53,879 nucleotides of DNA from Mesostigma viride (Eukaryota > Streptophyta > Mesostigmatophyceae > Mesostigmatales > Mesostigmataceae): positions 680,605 to 734,483 of the forward strand of contig RPFO01000072.1 of assembly GCA_009746045.1 (NCBI GenBank), read 5' to 3'. Shown here one piece after another: positions 53,875-53,879 of the stretch; positions within the stretch are counted from its first letter, which is position 1, and every line of letters starts with the position of its first letter. Under the pieces are notes generated by a model. That model saw only the letters and a list, made by a program, of their open reading frames with translations. It was not told the DNA's origin and searched no databases. A program made the translations under genes and the position numbers.

Positions 53875-53879
53875 CATAT

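Overview
The window is nuclear DNA from a eukaryote, most likely a green alga or another protist. It is packed with nested transposable elements and has a GT-AG-spliced gene at the right end. The lineage call is weak: it rests on element families, intron style and base composition, and I recognise no lineage-specific gene. There is no bacterial operon, rRNA or CRISPR. All element boundaries were found by eye from paired ends and target-site duplications (TSDs).

Left part (1-17,852): several copies of one LINE clade, nested in each other. LINE-1 (376-2945) is 5'-truncated. It is interrupted by a short minus-strand LINE tail with a 13-bp TSD, which in turn carries a 1.34-kb TTAA-type DNA element. 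LINE-2 (3199-8336) is nearly complete: ORF1 with an RRM-like domain, then ORF2 with endonuclease and reverse transcriptase and one frameshift. It has an 11-bp TSD and sits inside LINE-3. LINE-3 is also split by an 8.86-kb element (8535-17389) with terminal inverted repeats, long TGTGACA-type subterminal arrays and a 4-bp TSD. That large element holds an ORF1-only LINE derivative, a 1-kb minisatellite and perhaps a small two-exon gene.

Middle part (18,528-41,970): an unidentified ORF is split into three pieces by two LTR elements. Element A (18584-35815, minus strand) is a Copia-like copy with many lesions. Nested inside it are a young Copia-like element B (21098-27294), a palindrome-bounded insert (27637-29372) and a second TTAA-type element (33473-35374). 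Element C (35886-41104) has LTRs and a gag but no pol. Its leader carries a 398-bp tandem array with tRNA-like cores, and its gag is interrupted by a hAT-like element. Without A and C the split ORF joins in frame.

Right part (41,971-53,879): a decayed gag/pre-integrase fragment of a further LTR element (D), a pogo/Tigger-like transposase on the minus strand, about 4.5 kb without recognisable genes but with small tandem repeats, and a multi-exon gene of unknown function (about 50,265-53,683). One intron of that gene contains 0.9 kb of almost pure CTCC-type pyrimidine.

Most notable: A and B, clearly different in sequence, both seem to place the retropepsin-like domain between integrase and reverse transcriptase. 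The Copia order is protease-integrase-RT-RNase H. Both also have LTR ends of the form AGTT...AACT instead of TG...CA. B has gag and pol in one frame separated by a single TGA, and its integrase triad reads E-D-D by eye.
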